From Phycomyces nitens (taxonomy: Eukaryota; Mucoromycota; Mucoromycetes; Mucorales; Phycomycetaceae), in assembly GCA_022702545.1 (NCBI GenBank), contig JAHRBC010000001.1:6138001-6202000 (forward strand): a stretch of 64,000 bases of DNA. The letters are read 5' to 3'. The notes under the pieces were generated by a model. It ran no database searches. It saw nothing but the letters and a program-made list of their open reading frames with translations, and was not told the DNA's origin. Position numbers and translations under genes: made by a program. Positions 22,318 to 34,797 of the stretch are shown in pieces (position 1 is the first letter of the stretch; every line of letters begins with the position of its first letter).

Positions 22318-23899
22318 AGAAATATTGTATTAATTATAATGTATATTCAAATGTTTGTTAATTAATAAACTTGCCTGGCTGCTCTCTGCCATTTTTCTCT
22401 TACGGGTCTGGTTTGCACTCTTAAAGGTGTCTTGAAGAAGATTCTTGGCACACCACATTCTTTTGCACTTGTAAATGTAGAGTGCTATTGTCCTAGCCGT
22501 GCCTCACTGGCCACAATCATTGATGATAGATACATTTATTTTGTCACCATTGACCAAGAAGTGTCTTTGCTGTTATTGCTATTATTAGTCAAATAATCTC
22601 TTACCTACCCATGGAAAAATTAATTGGAGTATACTCCAAGCTTATCAGGTTGAGGACAAAGGGCAGTAGAAATGCCAGTTTGCTTGTTGAGTGCTTTGCT
22701 ATTCATATCTTTGTCAGTTCAGCAAACAGCTCTCAGAATTATCCTAGTACAAGTCAGCCGTCCACATATAATGAAGCAAGTTTCTTAGATCTTCCATATG
22801 GTGTAAGTGCTGCCCAGCTATGGGAGCCATTCAACTGACATGCCAGCTTGAATGATGATGACGTGGAAGGTGTCAGCAGCCTTGTTGTCAAGAATACTTT
22901 GGAAAAGTACTATGTGCGAAACAGTGGTATGAACAGTATTGAACTTGATAACCCAATGATTGTTGTTGCTTCTCATCTTTGGAAAAATTCAACCATACAT
23001 TCTTCATGTATGTACCGAAGAATAAAAAACGAGACCAGACGTGACAATCATCATGTGATGTTTACCTGTCTGTACAGAAAGTGAGTATTAGTATTAGTCA
23101 AAATACAAAATAGAGATCACTTGCTTTTTTTATATTTTTATCTAGCCATTGCAATATAACTATTCAAAGCTGGTTTGTTGGCACTGTGGCATTTTATTTT
23201 GAGCATAAAGAGGTTGATGGCACACTGCACCTTCTGGCATTTGTTGAAGTGATGAAAGAGCATGGTACAGCAGCCCATGACTCCTCTGTGCCAATCGTAA
23301 AACAGCGGTCACACAGCTCAACTAGACAAACAACCCAGCCAAAATATGCTGTTATCAATGTGGATGACATTCAGCATCAAGTTGGGCTCATCCAGTACCC
23401 TCCGAGTGGTAATCAGTTCTTTATCATTGCACCATATTACGTGTTTAATGACAATCTGCATGTGACCAGGGGTAACCTTGCCACTATAAAAATTTTCTTT
23501 TTCTTTTTTCTTTTCTTATAAATATCAATACCAAATAAAATAAAATAAAATGGCTAATAATGTCAAAAACAAAAAAAATGTTTCAAAAAAACAGTAGTTA
23601 TGCTACCGTTTTGTTCACACAGGTGAAAAATTATTTTTCTCAAAAATGCGCAACATCTTTAACACCAAATAAAATGCTTATTTCAATAAACAACGTTGCC
23701 TAAAAACTTACAAGCCCTTTCTATGGTACTACAGCTATCTCATTGCCTGATGAAAAGACATTTCATGCAACTTTTATGATTTGGGATCAATGACATTACC
23801 TTTCAACCACAATCTGCGGAGATAAAGTGCTCTAAAATCATAAAAAACAGTAGTTATGCTACCATTTTTGGCACAGCTACTGGTCTTTCCGCCATAGTG
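22318..23899 (+). mobile_element. CACTACGG-type element, copy 1 (5' truncated)
   Basis: It matches 38470-40062 of the complete copy 36888-40062. The right end TTTCCGCCATAGTG ends at 23899. The left part is missing beyond the F insertion at 22317. Near the right end it keeps inverted motifs of the ACGGTAG/CTACCGT kind. Confidence 0.85.
22430..23521 (+). pseudogene. Transposase C-terminal remnant, CACTACGG element copy 1
   Basis: Coding relic seen in two near-identical copies (also 38590-39652). Stretches include SFALVNVECYCPSRASLATII, FLDLPYGVSAAQLWEPFN then a TGA then HASLNDDD, KYYVRNSGMNS, SWFVGTVAFYFEHKEVDG and QHQVGLIQYPPSGNQF. An intron of about 65 bp (from GTGAGT at 23080 to CTAG at 23144) separates two blocks. 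Its organisation and position suggest the C-terminal part of a CACTA-type transposase, but I could not align it firmly with the Tnp2 proteins here. The same TGA occurs in both copies, so it predates their divergence or the sequence spread as a non-coding passenger. Confidence 0.6.
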
Positions 23900-24154
23900 T
23901 TTGCTGGGTAACAAGTTCTGGACTCGTTCTTCAATCTCAAACCAGCTAAGTGTTTTGTTGTAAAGTGTTTCTTGGTGTCTTTCAACCGGATTCATCAAAA
24001 TTTATTAGGAGGAAAAATAGCTTCAGCTACTAATTGTTGTTCCTGATCTGGGATGGTCTTCTTTTTACTATAACAAAGCCAAAAGGTCAATCCCACTGGG
24101 GAAACAAGAGTATATGTAAAATCAAAGAGAGGATAAAAGATACTTTTTATTATT
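23900..24154 (-). other. Retroelement-like fragment, left part
   Basis: On the minus strand the sequence reads like the 3' half of an LTR (AATAAAAAGTATC, then CCAGTGGGATTGACC...GTTATAG). A short coding-like stretch follows (FDESG-type region, ERHQETLYNKTLSWFEIEERV). A similar block lies at 40861-41190 (TTTGACCAATATTGGCTGTGTTATAG). The Harbinger element splits this fragment from 26933-27245. The family is not established. Confidence 0.35.
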
Positions 24155-24369
24155 AGAGACATTTGGGGATTAAACCCAGACACCCAAATTTCAGATTTAT
24201 CGCAATCCTTATTTTAGAAATATGAGATGTCATCATAACTTTCAATCGCTACCCTTTTTCAGAAAATTTTTAGGCAATGTAATTTGATAATATAATGACT
24301 GCAATTTAAAACATATATTCTGAGATTATAGTTCACTTCTTCTTCTTTTGCTTTCATACATATACAAAA

Positions 24370-25497
24370 ATGTCAGGATACGGAAACAACTTACGCAACA
24401 CTCTCCACTGAGTCAATGGAGAACGTCTTGGCAACCTCTCTGATGAGCCCAGAGTCATTAATAGCAAGAAGCAACATGCTATGGAAAACAATACACTACT
24501 TAATGATCAAAATATTCATCAGTGTGCAGAGATTCAGGCTTTGGGTGACATTGCATGCCTAAAATTTTTCCGATTCACCTACTCGCAAATGGAATCCATT
24601 GTGAATGCTATGGGACTTCCACCAACAATTATATTAAGACAAGATACCGGCCATCAATTTTACTGGGATATATTGTCAGCATTGGCAATTACGCTTTGAC
24701 AATTATGTTATCCCAGACGCTATGTTGACTTTCAGTTCTTTTTCAAGGTCAATGACAGTACATTGTGTACTGTTTTTAATAAGATGATTGATATTTTGGA
24801 TGCAAAATATTTCAGGGGATTGATCCTCACAAAAGAGCATTTAAATCCATTCAACTTGAGACGTTTCAGCAATGCAATTGCTGAAAAAGAATCTCTCTAT
24901 ATGAGTGTAATTGGTTTTAGCAATGGAACTATTAACGCCATATGCAGACCAGGCGTTAACCAAGAGATTGATTACAATGGTCATATTAGGAGACATGGCC
25001 TGAAGTTCTAATCGATTGTGACTCCAGATGGAATCACAGTAAGCATAATAGGCCCATTTGCAGGAGCAATGCATGATCAGAGGATGCTTGAGACCAGTGA
25101 GGTCATGGACCAACTTTGTCAGCAATTGCACCATGCTGACAATGGTGATTGCTATTACACCATTTATGCTGACCCAGCATATGCAGCAAGCAATATAGTG
25201 GTCAAGCCATTCAGAAGAAGACCAGGTATGCCATCCGAGGAGCAACAGGTGAACAAGGCAATGGCCAAAGTGAGAGAGTGTGTAGAGTGGGAGTTTGGGC
25301 ATGTTGGAATGTTCTTTGCCTATATCAAGTACAAGAATGGACAGCATGTTAGGCAGAGCAGACTAGGAAAATTCTACCTAGTAGCAACACTGATGAAGAA
25401 TATTCATATATGCATGAATAATGGGAACCAGACCAGTGCATTCTTTGGGATTGCACCTCTCCAATTGCATGTATATATAGACCAAATCTCAACATGA
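24370..25497 (+). pseudogene. Harbinger-type transposase (DDE_Tnp_4-like)
   Basis: ATG at 24370. Readable motifs: a FRFTYSQMESIVNAMGLP-like helix region, PRRYVDFQFFFKVNDST, IGFSNGTINAICRPGVNQE, TPDGITVSIIGPFAGAMHDQRM, YADPAYAASNIVVKPFRR and KVRECVEWEFGHVGMFF. In the family the first catalytic Asp is in the GxxDGT motif; here it reads GFSNGT, so that Asp is Asn. The second Asp (ADPAY) and the Glu (VEWEFG) are present. In-frame stops lie at about 24409 (TGA), 24698 (TGA) and 25009 (TAA). The gene is therefore inactive. Confidence 0.88.
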
Positions 25498-25533
25498 TAA
25501 AATTGATTTATAAATGTTTTTTAAAAAGGTTTA

Positions 25534-26638
25534 TTATTGTAGAGGGTAAACAAATGGATAAGGTATTGCGGAAGGTTGTGGGTTGGGCTGGTAGGCAGAG
25601 GGCTGAGAGCTTCTGCTACTCTCTTCAAGCTTTGCAATTCGTTCTTTGAGATCTTCAATCTCTTGCTTGGCCTCATGCAGTTCTTGCCTGTTCTGCATAA
25701 CCTCCTGTATGCACTCACAGACCTTTTCCCTCGTCTCGAGATACTCTTTCTTGTTCCTGTGGAACTTGTACTTTATGTCCCGCATCACCTCCAATACATC
25801 TTCAATCATTTTTTGATGGCAGTCTCGCTCCCTTTCGTCTGCTTCCATGGCCAAGGCAATGTCCTTCTCAAGAGATTCCTTTAGACTGATTTTTTGATAT
25901 TTAGGAATCCTTTTAGTAGGAATCTCTTGAGAAGTGGAAGCACTGCCATTCGTATCCAATTGCTCACAATTCATCTCGTTCTGCTAGACTGACTGTGTAG
26001 GAGCTCGGATAAGAGCCTCCTTTTTCTTCTTGTTTGTCCCTTCTAAGGCCATGATTCTCATTGTTGCTTCTGCACCTCTCTTCCTGATCATATTCTCTGT
26101 TGCAGCTTCATCATTTTCACTCTTCTTCAACTCTGCAGCTGTCATCTAATATTCAAAAGTAAATATATTTTCCGTTCAACATATATAAGGCTTTATCTTA
26201 AGTAAACATACCAACTGATCTAAGGAAATAATACAGTTTTCCAAATCAGTCTCAGAATCATTTGTGCCAGTACCACCTCTTTCTTTCCTTTGCTTTTCCT
26301 TGATTTGCTTTCTAGAATCCTGAACAAATTTTTTGATTACAGTCATGCCAACAGGATGGCTGTTTGGGTCACTCTTGTTAACTTTCTCCCATGCCTTGGC
26401 GATGTTGCCTTGTTGCTGCTCAAAAGGATGGTAGAAAAGTGTGGCCTCGATGCAAGCCAACTTTCTTTCATCATTTAACCTTCCACGTTTTCCAGAAGTT
26501 TGCAAACTTCCTCCAACAAATTTCAGGTTGGTGTTGTTGTTGAGTGATTCTTGAAACATTTGAGCAAATATATTGAAGTGTATAAGTACAAAGGTTGGAC
26601 AAGGTGGGATAAGAAGCATATAATTTATAGCTTTTGAC
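25534..26638 (-). pseudogene. Harbinger partner protein (Myb/SANT-like) with coiled coil
   Basis: Minus strand. Exon 1 (about 26560-26212) encodes GKRGRLNDERKLACIEATLF and NIAKAWEKVNKSDPNSHPV, resembling the Myb/SANT-like DNA-binding module of Harbinger partner proteins, then KKFVQDSRKQIKEKQRK. The intron from GTATGT (26211) to TTAG (26146) leads to exon 2, with a nuclear-type basic stretch and a coiled coil (HEAKQEIEDLKERIAKLEE), ending at 25534. One in-frame TAG occurs at about 25987. In this superfamily the partner brings the transposase to the terminal repeats and the nucleus. The true start is uncertain. Confidence 0.72.
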
Positions 26639-26932
26639 ATGGTGTGTGTCGTTTTGACTCTACTCAGAGTATGAACATTATGCAAAGATGTATGATGCTT
26701 TTTGCAGAATTTCTTTCAACACTTGTCACTTTCAAACTTGCATTATATTCGGCGATATACAAGCCAGACTATAGTGTATATGATTGGTTTATTTTAAAAA
26801 GCAGAATAATGCCTGTACTGTTGCAATTAGCAATAAAATCTGCTTGAATTGTTGCTATTTTTGTGTAACATCTGATGCAAATTGCTTTTTATAGTAATTG
26901 ATGCTATCTGGGTTTAATTCCCAAATGTCTCT

Positions 26933-27245
26933 ATTATGATTTTAGTTATCTTATATAGTTTTCTAACTAATACTGTGAGGGTATTTCTTGTGGCTCATAG
27001 TCTGTCTGGGTTTCAGACTCATCAAATTTTGCGGGATTGGGAATGAGAAGGAAATACTTAAATTGGGAAAAAAATCAGATTTCATGCCTATTTTAGAGTA
27101 TTTTTAATAGTGGGTTTGATAGTTTTTATGAATCAAAAACTGTATTTTACAAAGCATTAGGGCCATAAATCTTCAGAGAAGCAATATTTATTAAAGATAT
27201 TTATAATTATAATTGATGATTGAGATAATGAAATTATGTGTTTTT
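26933..27245 (-). other. Retroelement-like fragment, right part
   Basis: Continuation of 23900-24154 across the Harbinger element. On the minus strand it has a short coding end (FDESETQTDYEPQEIPSQY, stop) followed by CTATATAAG, a TATA-like box. This parallels 41041-41187, where a 48-codon frame ends just before GATATAAAAG. It probably marks the end of a coding region followed by an LTR. Low certainty. Confidence 0.35.
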
Positions 27246-28217
27246 CTATTTTAAATGAGATCTTAATTTACCCAAAGATATTCCTAGTTGCACTCGTTGT
27301 TCCTCTAGTATTCTTGCAGACTTTTCACATGAAATCCCCTCGCGGTTTGCTTTTGCTTGGATTCCCGCATATATCTCTTTTCTTCTGCTGAAGAATCGGG
27401 AATCCTTTCGTTCTTTTCTCCAAGCAGTTCCATACATTTGCTCCATAGATTTTATGGAGGGATTTCCACCAATTCCTCTAGTATACTCCCTCCAAACATC
27501 GGTGACACTGACAATTGTTTGACTCATTTGATAACAATTAGCTTGGGGAGTGTCTGGATTGGGCTGTTGGAGTGGAAAGTTTGAACAAGATGCTGTGGAG
27601 GTTGGTGTGGAGCTAAAGAGGGCGCTACCCATTGCAAGGAATTCAGAAACTCTGTCTTGGAGCTTCAAGGTTTCTGATCTACTCTCTGCTTTGGTGGCCA
27701 GCATCATTGTTGTCATTTTATCGAAACCATCTTGCAGTGTGGCCACCAGCTCAGGCATTGCCATCTGTATCCGACGGTTGGAAAGAAATGCTGTTTCTTC
27801 CTGCTCGAGAGACCCAAGTACCTGCAGCTCAAAGTGCTTGTATTCTGCTGTGTTGAACAGCTTGCAAGTCCAAAGATAGTATGTTGGATACTTCTTTTTA
27901 AGGACGACAGAGTCCTAAAGTTTTTAATATATGAGAGAATGAGTTTTCTTTATCTTGGTATATTTGCTATAAATATTTACCTGAAGGAGCACAACACGCA
28001 GATGTGCGAGCAAGTTCAAGAAGTTGGGGCCAGCAATGTCCTCTTGCATGGTGTTGTCATTTTCAAACTGGTCTTTCCAATATTCAATGTCCTGGAATAC
28101 AAGACTTTGCAACGCAGCGGATGGTTGGATAGTAGCCCTTGGCAAGAAATAGTTCAAGTGTTGCTGACCGCTGAATCCAGCAAGACTCTTCATTGCTTCT
28201 ACTGTGTCATAACTCAT
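27246..28217 (-). pseudogene. Crypton-like tyrosine recombinase, C-terminal part with GCR1_C-like domain
   Basis: Minus strand, two exons (28217-27982 and 27914-27246, GT-AG intron between). Exon 1 gives MKSLAGFSGQQ, NYFLPRATIQPSAALQSL and LLAHLRVVLLQ, the region known to follow the active-site Tyr in fungal Cryptons. Exon 2 gives DSVVLKKKYPTYYLWTCKLF and ends in VWREYTRGIGGNPSIKSMEQ and WRKERKDSRFFSRRKEI, a GCR1_C-type DNA-binding domain. The N-terminal catalytic part lies at 35300-36460 on the same strand; CACTA-A and another insertion separate them. Confidence 0.83.
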
Positions 28218-28282
28218 TTGACATTCCTTACTAGCTTTAATTAATTATCATCTTTAATCGCGAAATCAATATCCCTTACAAT
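28218..28282 (-). other. Fragment of the insertion that splits the Crypton gene
   Basis: Together with 35023-35300 this forms an insertion of roughly 340 bp inside the Crypton gene, itself split by CACTA-A. It could be a solo LTR, but I could not define its ends. Confidence 0.35.
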
Positions 28283-28539
28283 CACTGGAAAAATATACGC
28301 AAATCATGGAAATAACAGGTGTTGGTTATTGGGATATTATGTAACATAATAATGCTTGATAGCATAATATTATAGAATACCTAGCTGACATAATATTGGA
28401 TTTTTGCCCAAATGGTATTGATTACTTTGTCATTATGAAAGGGAGCTTAGGTACATTATCTGTGTGCAAACCTTAATTGAAAGCCAAGTATCTGTAAAAT
28501 TACAAATATAGATTACTAAAAAACCCCATTTATAAACCA

Positions 28540-29470
28540 CCTGGATTTGAGAGAGCTGTTATTTTTTCAATACTAGGTGGTTTCGGCTGCCTATTGATTC
28601 ATTCTATTGGATCAATTGCTTCAACAACACCTGGTATTGATTGGATTTTTAAAAAAACACATTTGATATTGATTTTGTTTTGGTAGGATATAATAATTTT
28701 GTATATTTTATTATAATATTTTTATTTGTAAAAGCACTAGCAGTAATATAATCTCTTGATCTGGACTACATGGTCTTATTCTAATAATACGTCTAATGGT
28801 TCTTGCAGACCATATTTTATTTCCTACCTGAAGAACATGGATTCCGATTATATTTACCTGACCAAGTTTTATAGTCTAGTAATTGAGTAAAAGAGCACAT
28901 TTTAGATTTTTTGTTATAGCATTTTATAGAGTTGAAAGGCAAGGTACTTACTTGGCAACCGGGTATTTCATTAAATGAAAGAAACAAGAGTATACTGATA
29001 TAAACAAGCCAGTATATATTCATATGCTCGTAATAATGGATACATTTGGGCATGGATATACTATAATTGATATTAGAAAAATATTTTTAACAAGAGAAAT
29101 AGTTGAAAATACATACCTTTGGCAGTTGAATAAATGGATATTTGGTTTACTAAGAGTATACAATGTAAACTGCAATCATGTTAGAGCAATGTCTTTTTTA
29201 TAAATGAGAAAGTAAAGAAAGGAAGAAATACATACATGGGTGCAATAATAACTTTTTTGATAAACATGGATTATAAAATGATATCATGGCAAGTTGCAGC
29301 TATTTGAAAATATTATGGTAAGAGACATGACCAACGTGTAAAGAATGTGATTGATAGTAATTACCTTTTGTATAAAAGAAATCTGATGTTTGGCACCCTA
29401 TGTATATATAATGTAAGGTGCGAGAATTTTAGGTGATATACTTACATAGTGTTAAAGAGCAGAAAAAGGG
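28540..29470 (-). other. CACTA-A third-gene region
   Basis: Minus-strand splice-like signals occur repeatedly (GTAAGTACC at about 28950, GTAAATATA at about 28857, GTATGTATT near 29235, GTATGT near 29114, GTAAGTATA near 29445), separating short AT-rich, hydrophobic frames such as NIYWLVYISILLFLSF. The position and orientation match the third gene of CACTA-1, C, D and E. I did not reach a complete exon model. The 5' side is cut off from the accessory gene by the solo LTR. Confidence 0.4.
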
Positions 29471-29613
29471 TAAAAGAATAAAAAATAAAAATTATGATTA
29501 AAATATCTATGCCCCCTGAAATATGCATGATCATTCTCTCTTGCTTTGAAATCGGAGAGTCATGTTAGTTATACATTGAAAGTGCCCAAGAAAAAGGTTT
29601 TGGTCTATATATT

Positions 29614-30231
29614 TGTTGTAAATGAGTATTGATAACTGCTGAATCTGAGAGTAAGACTGAAGGATAAAATAATATCCTCAGCTATTCCAGTCAAATGGAT
29701 CTGCCTTTATGAGATTATCCAATACACAGATCATCATACACATAATTGATTATTATTTATTATTATTATCGTTATCACCATAATATGGGATATACAGATA
29801 TACACATATTTATCTAATGGCATCATCATATTCCATTTACATGTTTCTTTTATTATATGAATACTTGATTGAGAGACTACAACTACAATGAATTAATAAT
29901 TCTAAAACATTACCCGAGTATCTGGGTCGGAATATTAAAATATTACCAATAGCATAAATGCTCTTCTTTACCAAAGCTCTCTGGCTGATCTGACTTGAGA
30001 AGTATCATATCAATAGGTCCCTCTGGATATTTCCAGAAAGACAATACTCCTGGAAGATGACTCATCGTGATAAATATTACCAAAGCATATACTGAATTAT
30101 AAATCAGAAAACATATAAATATCAGTAGTTAGTTCTGTGTAGAAACATAACCTTTTTCTTTGGAATAAACACCCTACACAAGTTCTCACGAATTCTTTCG
30201 TATCTTTCCAAGTTTATTTCTACCCACAACA
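29614..30231 (+). repeat. Solo LTR (TGTTGT...ACAACA family), copy 2
   Basis: 618 bp, ends TGTTGTAAATGAG and CTACCCACAACA, with 5-bp duplication ATATT at 29609-29613 and 30232-30236. Inserted in CACTA-A between the third-gene region and the accessory gene. It is the uninterrupted version of 1071-2064. Confidence 0.93.
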
Positions 30232-30425
30232 ATATTAATAAGAATTTGACTCCGTCTTGGTTTATAGACAAAGTATAATAGAGTCTCTTATATTCTTATT
30301 AATATCTACATATACTTCTTTACTCTTTCAATAACTCTAACCACCATCTTCTTTATCATGTAAGTTCATAATGGGCTATCAAAATATATTATATATGCTG
30401 ATTTATTTATTGAATAATTAAGAAA

Positions 30426-31610
30426 ATGGCACCAAGAATCAATACCGCCAGAAATGCATCTGCAAATGGATCAATGTCCAGACCATTGATTAATACTGTC
30501 AGCAATGGCCATGTAGGACCTGTTCGTCCTTCTCTTGTTCCTAGACAAGATGTTGTTGGGGTTTCTAGAGAGGAATTTGATAACATAGTCAACCTCTTGT
30601 CCACCTTGGACAAAAAAATGACAACTATGTGCAATGATGTCAGCACACTCAAGGATAGTGGAAGCAAAATGATGACTTCCGTGGATGGTCTTGTCTTTGA
30701 TGCAATGAAGAGACAAGAAGCTCCTCAGTTGGCCAGTCCACAGGCTATCCAGAGTAGTAATTTTGAGATCCAACTGCGAGATGTTGTTGGCAATAGCAGA
30801 AACCCAAAGATCTCAGTAAATATTAAAAGTAAACACTGCTTGAATCATTATTAATCAATATAAACTAGAAACTCATTCGTGATCGCCTCAGAAACATGAA
30901 TCTCAACACTGATGATCCCCAAACAATAAGTGAGAATGATGCAAAGATGACTTGGGATGTCAGTGTTGGGTTGTCTGATGAGGTCAACAAGAATGTGGCA
31001 GATGACTTGTTGGTGTATCTGCGTGGCCAGAGTGAGTCTGCCTTTGTTCCAACAAAAGAATTATGTGGTATGATAGTAAACAACTATTACAACTGCATGG
31101 CCAACAGCAAGCTCTCACTGGAGGGCAAAGAAGCCAAAAAAAGGCAAACAGAAGAGGCAATTGCAAGACAGACGTAGGTGGCTCTATAAAAAATAAGAGA
31201 AACATAAATATATTTATCATTATATTTTTTAGCTCTTCAAGAGACGGAAGAGAACGTTTGCCAAACACAAGGCCGCCTCCATCGAAAAGTTTGGGAGAGA
31301 CTACAGTGGCGTCTTTTATAGAGATGTCATGTCTGATGACGAAAGTGATACAGACACAACTGTAACAGTGCTTCGCCCAAGCTGGCGAAGTGATGAGGTA
31401 GCTATAACATATATTTCCACTTTTATTATATGTTTAACAAAGAAAATATTTGGATAGTTGAATGAGTTCTTTGACTTTCTTGATACTCTTGCAATAAGTG
31501 ATTTGGGAAAGAGAGCAGGCCAGCTGAAGGCTCGCCATCACATAGTTGTATCAAAAGCAATTCCTCGTGGATTAGTAGCCAAAATGCCCGCGTGGACAAA
31601 ACGTGAATAA
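30426..31610 (+). CDS. CACTA-A accessory protein, four exons
   Basis: ATG at 30426. Exon 1 runs to about 30827 (GTAAAC) with a coiled segment (FDNIVNLLSTLDKKMTTM). Exon 2 starts after CTAG near 30867 (KLIRDRLRNMNLNTDD, LVYLRGQSESAFVPTKEL, MIVNNYYNCM). Exon 3 starts after TTTTTTAG near 31231 (LFKRRKRTFAKHKAASIEKF) and ends RDVMSDDESDTDTT...RPSWRSDE. Exon 4 starts after ATAG near 31457 (LNEFFDFLDTLAIS) and stops at 31610. All phases agree and there are no internal stops. It matches the accessory genes of CACTA-1 and E in exon number and signature. Function inferred only: DNA-binding or regulatory partner of the transposase. Confidence 0.82.
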
Positions 31611-31728
31611 ACAATTACTTGCATCTCTCATTCCTATACTTTCATTAATATTGTTTTGAATACACAAGTATTGTATGTTTTATATAAGATAGTGAAAGAT
31701 AATAATAATAAAAAAAAGAAAAAGAAGT

Positions 31729-34700
31729 CTAAGCATAAAGCTTTCTAGGCAAGGGAATGACAAGAACTTTGGCTGCACCACGACCAGAAATATGATTGCC
31801 TATCGCAATTGGCAAAAGGATGTGATGGACAGGCAAAATATTATCATAGTTGTACTTTTGAAAAGTTGGCTTATACAGCTCAATACCCTGGTTGATTCTT
31901 GGTTGATGGTAAGGGATTTCATACCACTCAACAAAAGCAAAAACATGCTGAGGATTCAGGCGCACAAGAAAGTTGGCTGGAGTAGGGGTTGGCAAAAAAT
32001 TGTGAACGAAAAGATATTTAATACGACCAGCGTATATCTCCCCAGAATCACCGTTTTTCTCAATATACATTGCCTGGATATATGAACCTCTTCCGTTTGC
32101 CCCCTCGCTGCCTTTATAGACTTGTCCAAGAAGATTTATCGAGGTAAACTTCTGGATTCTGTCATTGACAAAGTTTGTGCTTCTAATGATGTTCTTTGCA
32201 CTGCAAAGATCATCATCGGCATATTCCATCTTGTAATACTTCAGCAGGCATTCGTACTCAATTTTCCTCATTGTTGTTGGTGTTTTCAGGACCAATGGCA
32301 GGGCAGATGACGGAAGGGGCTCATTGCCAAACGTTTGCTTTGTTGGATCCATTGCTGATTCCAAAAAGGCAGGGAGAGAAAAAATCGACAGCCTATTTTG
32401 CTGAGGCGCAAACACAGTGGTGGGAGACAGTCTGTTGAACAGAGCAAGATGACTTGGGCTGGTGATGGTGGCGAGATGAGCTTGGTAAAAGTCACCTTTT
32501 GAACCACTTTGGACAAACTTATTCATGTACATCTTCTCAAAACTGGCTTTACGATTGGTATTAAAGTCTTTGACAAGCCCATTGTAGCGTTCAAAGCTGA
32601 ACAGCCAATATCCATAAATGGGCCCGAAATCTTGGATTGTCTCTTTCAAATGGAGGTGAAGGTGCATGTTTGGAGACAGGACGTCATGCTCGTACAATTC
32701 TTCACACCCACTGCAGAATCTCTCGAGACTATCATGAGCAAGCTCAACCTCTTCTTCACTGATTGTTGGCTTTGTCAATAATCGGCAGGCATCAACAAAC
32801 TCGATCCAGTTGGCAAACAGATTATCTTCCAACCGTCCCTTCAGCACAACAGGCGAGTAAATCAAGCACCATGATTTCCATTCATCTGCCTTCATGAATG
32901 GAAATCCCTTTGCGATCTTGGTGGTGAGAGTGGCATATTCCATGGGCAATGTAATTGTGTTTGCCTCAACCTGCATCTCACAAAGGTCGTTATCACCAAG
33001 ATGACCACACAGGATCCACTTTTCCATCATGCGCTTGGCCGTTCCAAGGAAGAGGTTGTGCATCGGGTCCACAATGGTTGCCCTGACTGGCTCAAAGTAT
33101 GAAAGGCGGTGAAGCTCAGACCACCGCACTCCATTCTCAACTTCCAATTGCTTTCTCTCTGTCAAGCTTGCTGCGTTTTTCCACATGATGGCATGCTGGC
33201 GGTTCTCTTCTTTTGTGCGGCCAATCCACTCTGAAGAGTTGAATCCAGAATAGTCAACAATGGATGTGCCTTCAAAACAGAAAAAGTGCCAATTGCACTT
33301 ATGGCATGCATTTCTGCTGTTGTGAGAAGTGAATCCGCATGTCTTTCTTGCAGCAGGTATATCACATGCAACCATCAGCAGAGCAGCACGAACCAAAGCA
33401 CCAGAACGACTATACGTATCAATACTGATACCAGTGTACAGATCCTTGAGCTCATCAACAAGGGGGCGCAGGTAGTTGTTGATCTCAGCAGTGCTTGCTT
33501 CTTTGGGACCTGGCATGAGCCCAATGAGAATCACATTCTCCATCTTATTACGTTCATCTCTTGGCAAATTGTTGATGGTAAGATATATCGCACCGCAAGA
33601 ATAAGTTACCCCATCAAAAGGCTGGAACCAATCGATGTTGAGTGTTAACAGCAATGATCTTTCTTTGGCCACAAACTGCATGCCGTCCTCGTCCACAAAC
33701 TCCTTCCACATCTTTCCATCATAAACATCAAACATGGTGCCAGGAACCTTTGGACCATGATTCCACATGTTTATGGCTGTTTCAAATGAAGGACGCTTGA
33801 AAAGCTTTGCCAAGGCAGTTTTCAGCAAGTTGTATACAAAAGTGCGCTTTGCAGTCAATCCATTACTAATTCCAGACTTGAACAGACTGTTTCCACATTC
33901 ATTCTGGTGGCCAAGTTTCTTTCCAGTACAACAAGTAGGTACTTCACTATTGCTTTTATACAGAGTGTGACAATCACTGCATACAACAAATGTTGACACA
34001 CCACTTGTCATAGCACTGTATCCAGTCATCTTCTTTAAACCAGGGATACTTGTTGGGAGTCTGAAGCTTTCCCCATAGTGCTCCAAGATTGCGTTAATGA
34101 ATGAAATCAATATCACGGCACCCTCATCAACAACAAAGGAAGAAATAAACATGACAAGAAAAATGGCTATCAATCTATGCCATGGATCTTCAGGAAGATT
34201 GGCTGAATTCTCTGTGAGTATTAATGATAATTAAATATTAATATCTTTTATCCAAAGGCACTAGCAACACTTGTTTATTGCTGACCTTCACCCTGCTCGG
34301 CCTCTTCTTCCTCGGCATCTTCATCAGACAATTCATGCTCAGATGAATATTCTTCAATGAGCTCATCTGTTCCAAAAAGAAAATCTTTGGCCAAAAGAGG
34401 TAAGAACCCATCGGGATATTCCATGGATGACGGTACATTATTAGAGTAACTGTCATCTATTGAAACCAAGCATAAGTAAAGTGTATATTGAGTATAAAAA
34501 ATAAAATACTATGTACATTCAATGTCCTCTTCAAATTCAATTGCTTCCATGTCCACATCAACACTGCTTTGATGGACGGGCAAGACTATTTAAAATATTA
34601 TTAATATTACAGCCCACACTATATAATAGCCATTTTATTTACGATTGATATTTCTATCCAATTCTCTGTCTTTGTCACTCTGAGCATGACGCTTGGCAGT

Positions 34701-34797
34701 TCTTTTGGCAGTGATCATGTAGCCAGCAGGATTGCAAACGCATTTCGAGCATCGGCATTCAACTTCATTAGCATTGGGAATGGCAAACATTTTTTAG
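31729..34797 (-). CDS. CACTA-A Tnp2-type transposase, multi-exon
   Basis: Minus strand; probably four exons: about 34797-34656, 34588-34515, 34457-34283 and 34214-31729, all with GT-AG borders. Exon 1 begins with an ATG and encodes a Cys-rich motif (ECRCSKCVCN ... AKRHAQ), a likely zinc-binding N-terminus. Exon 3 is very acidic (SDEDAEEEEAEQ). The large exon has FVVDEGAVILISFINAIL, CSDCHTLYKS, MFDVYDGKMW, LTLNIDWFQPFDGVTYS, LIGLMPGPKEASTAEINN, DIPAARKTCGFTSHNS, DPMHNLFLGTAKRMMEKW, then a DUF4218-like region (MHLHLHLKETIQDFGPIYGYW), ending LVIPLPRKLYA. No stop or frameshift in the large exon. It may encode a complete enzyme. Confidence 0.88.

Larger units (their letters stand above)
24155..26932. 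mobile_element. PIF/Harbinger element (2778 bp)
   Basis: Terminal inverted repeats of about 27 bp: AGAGACATTTGGGGATTAAA... at 24155 and its complement (...TTTAATTCCCAAATGTCTCT) ending at 26932. ATT is repeated on both sides (24152-24154 and 26933-26935). It holds a DDE transposase (+) and a convergent partner gene (-), the classic two-gene Harbinger layout. Confidence 0.87.
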
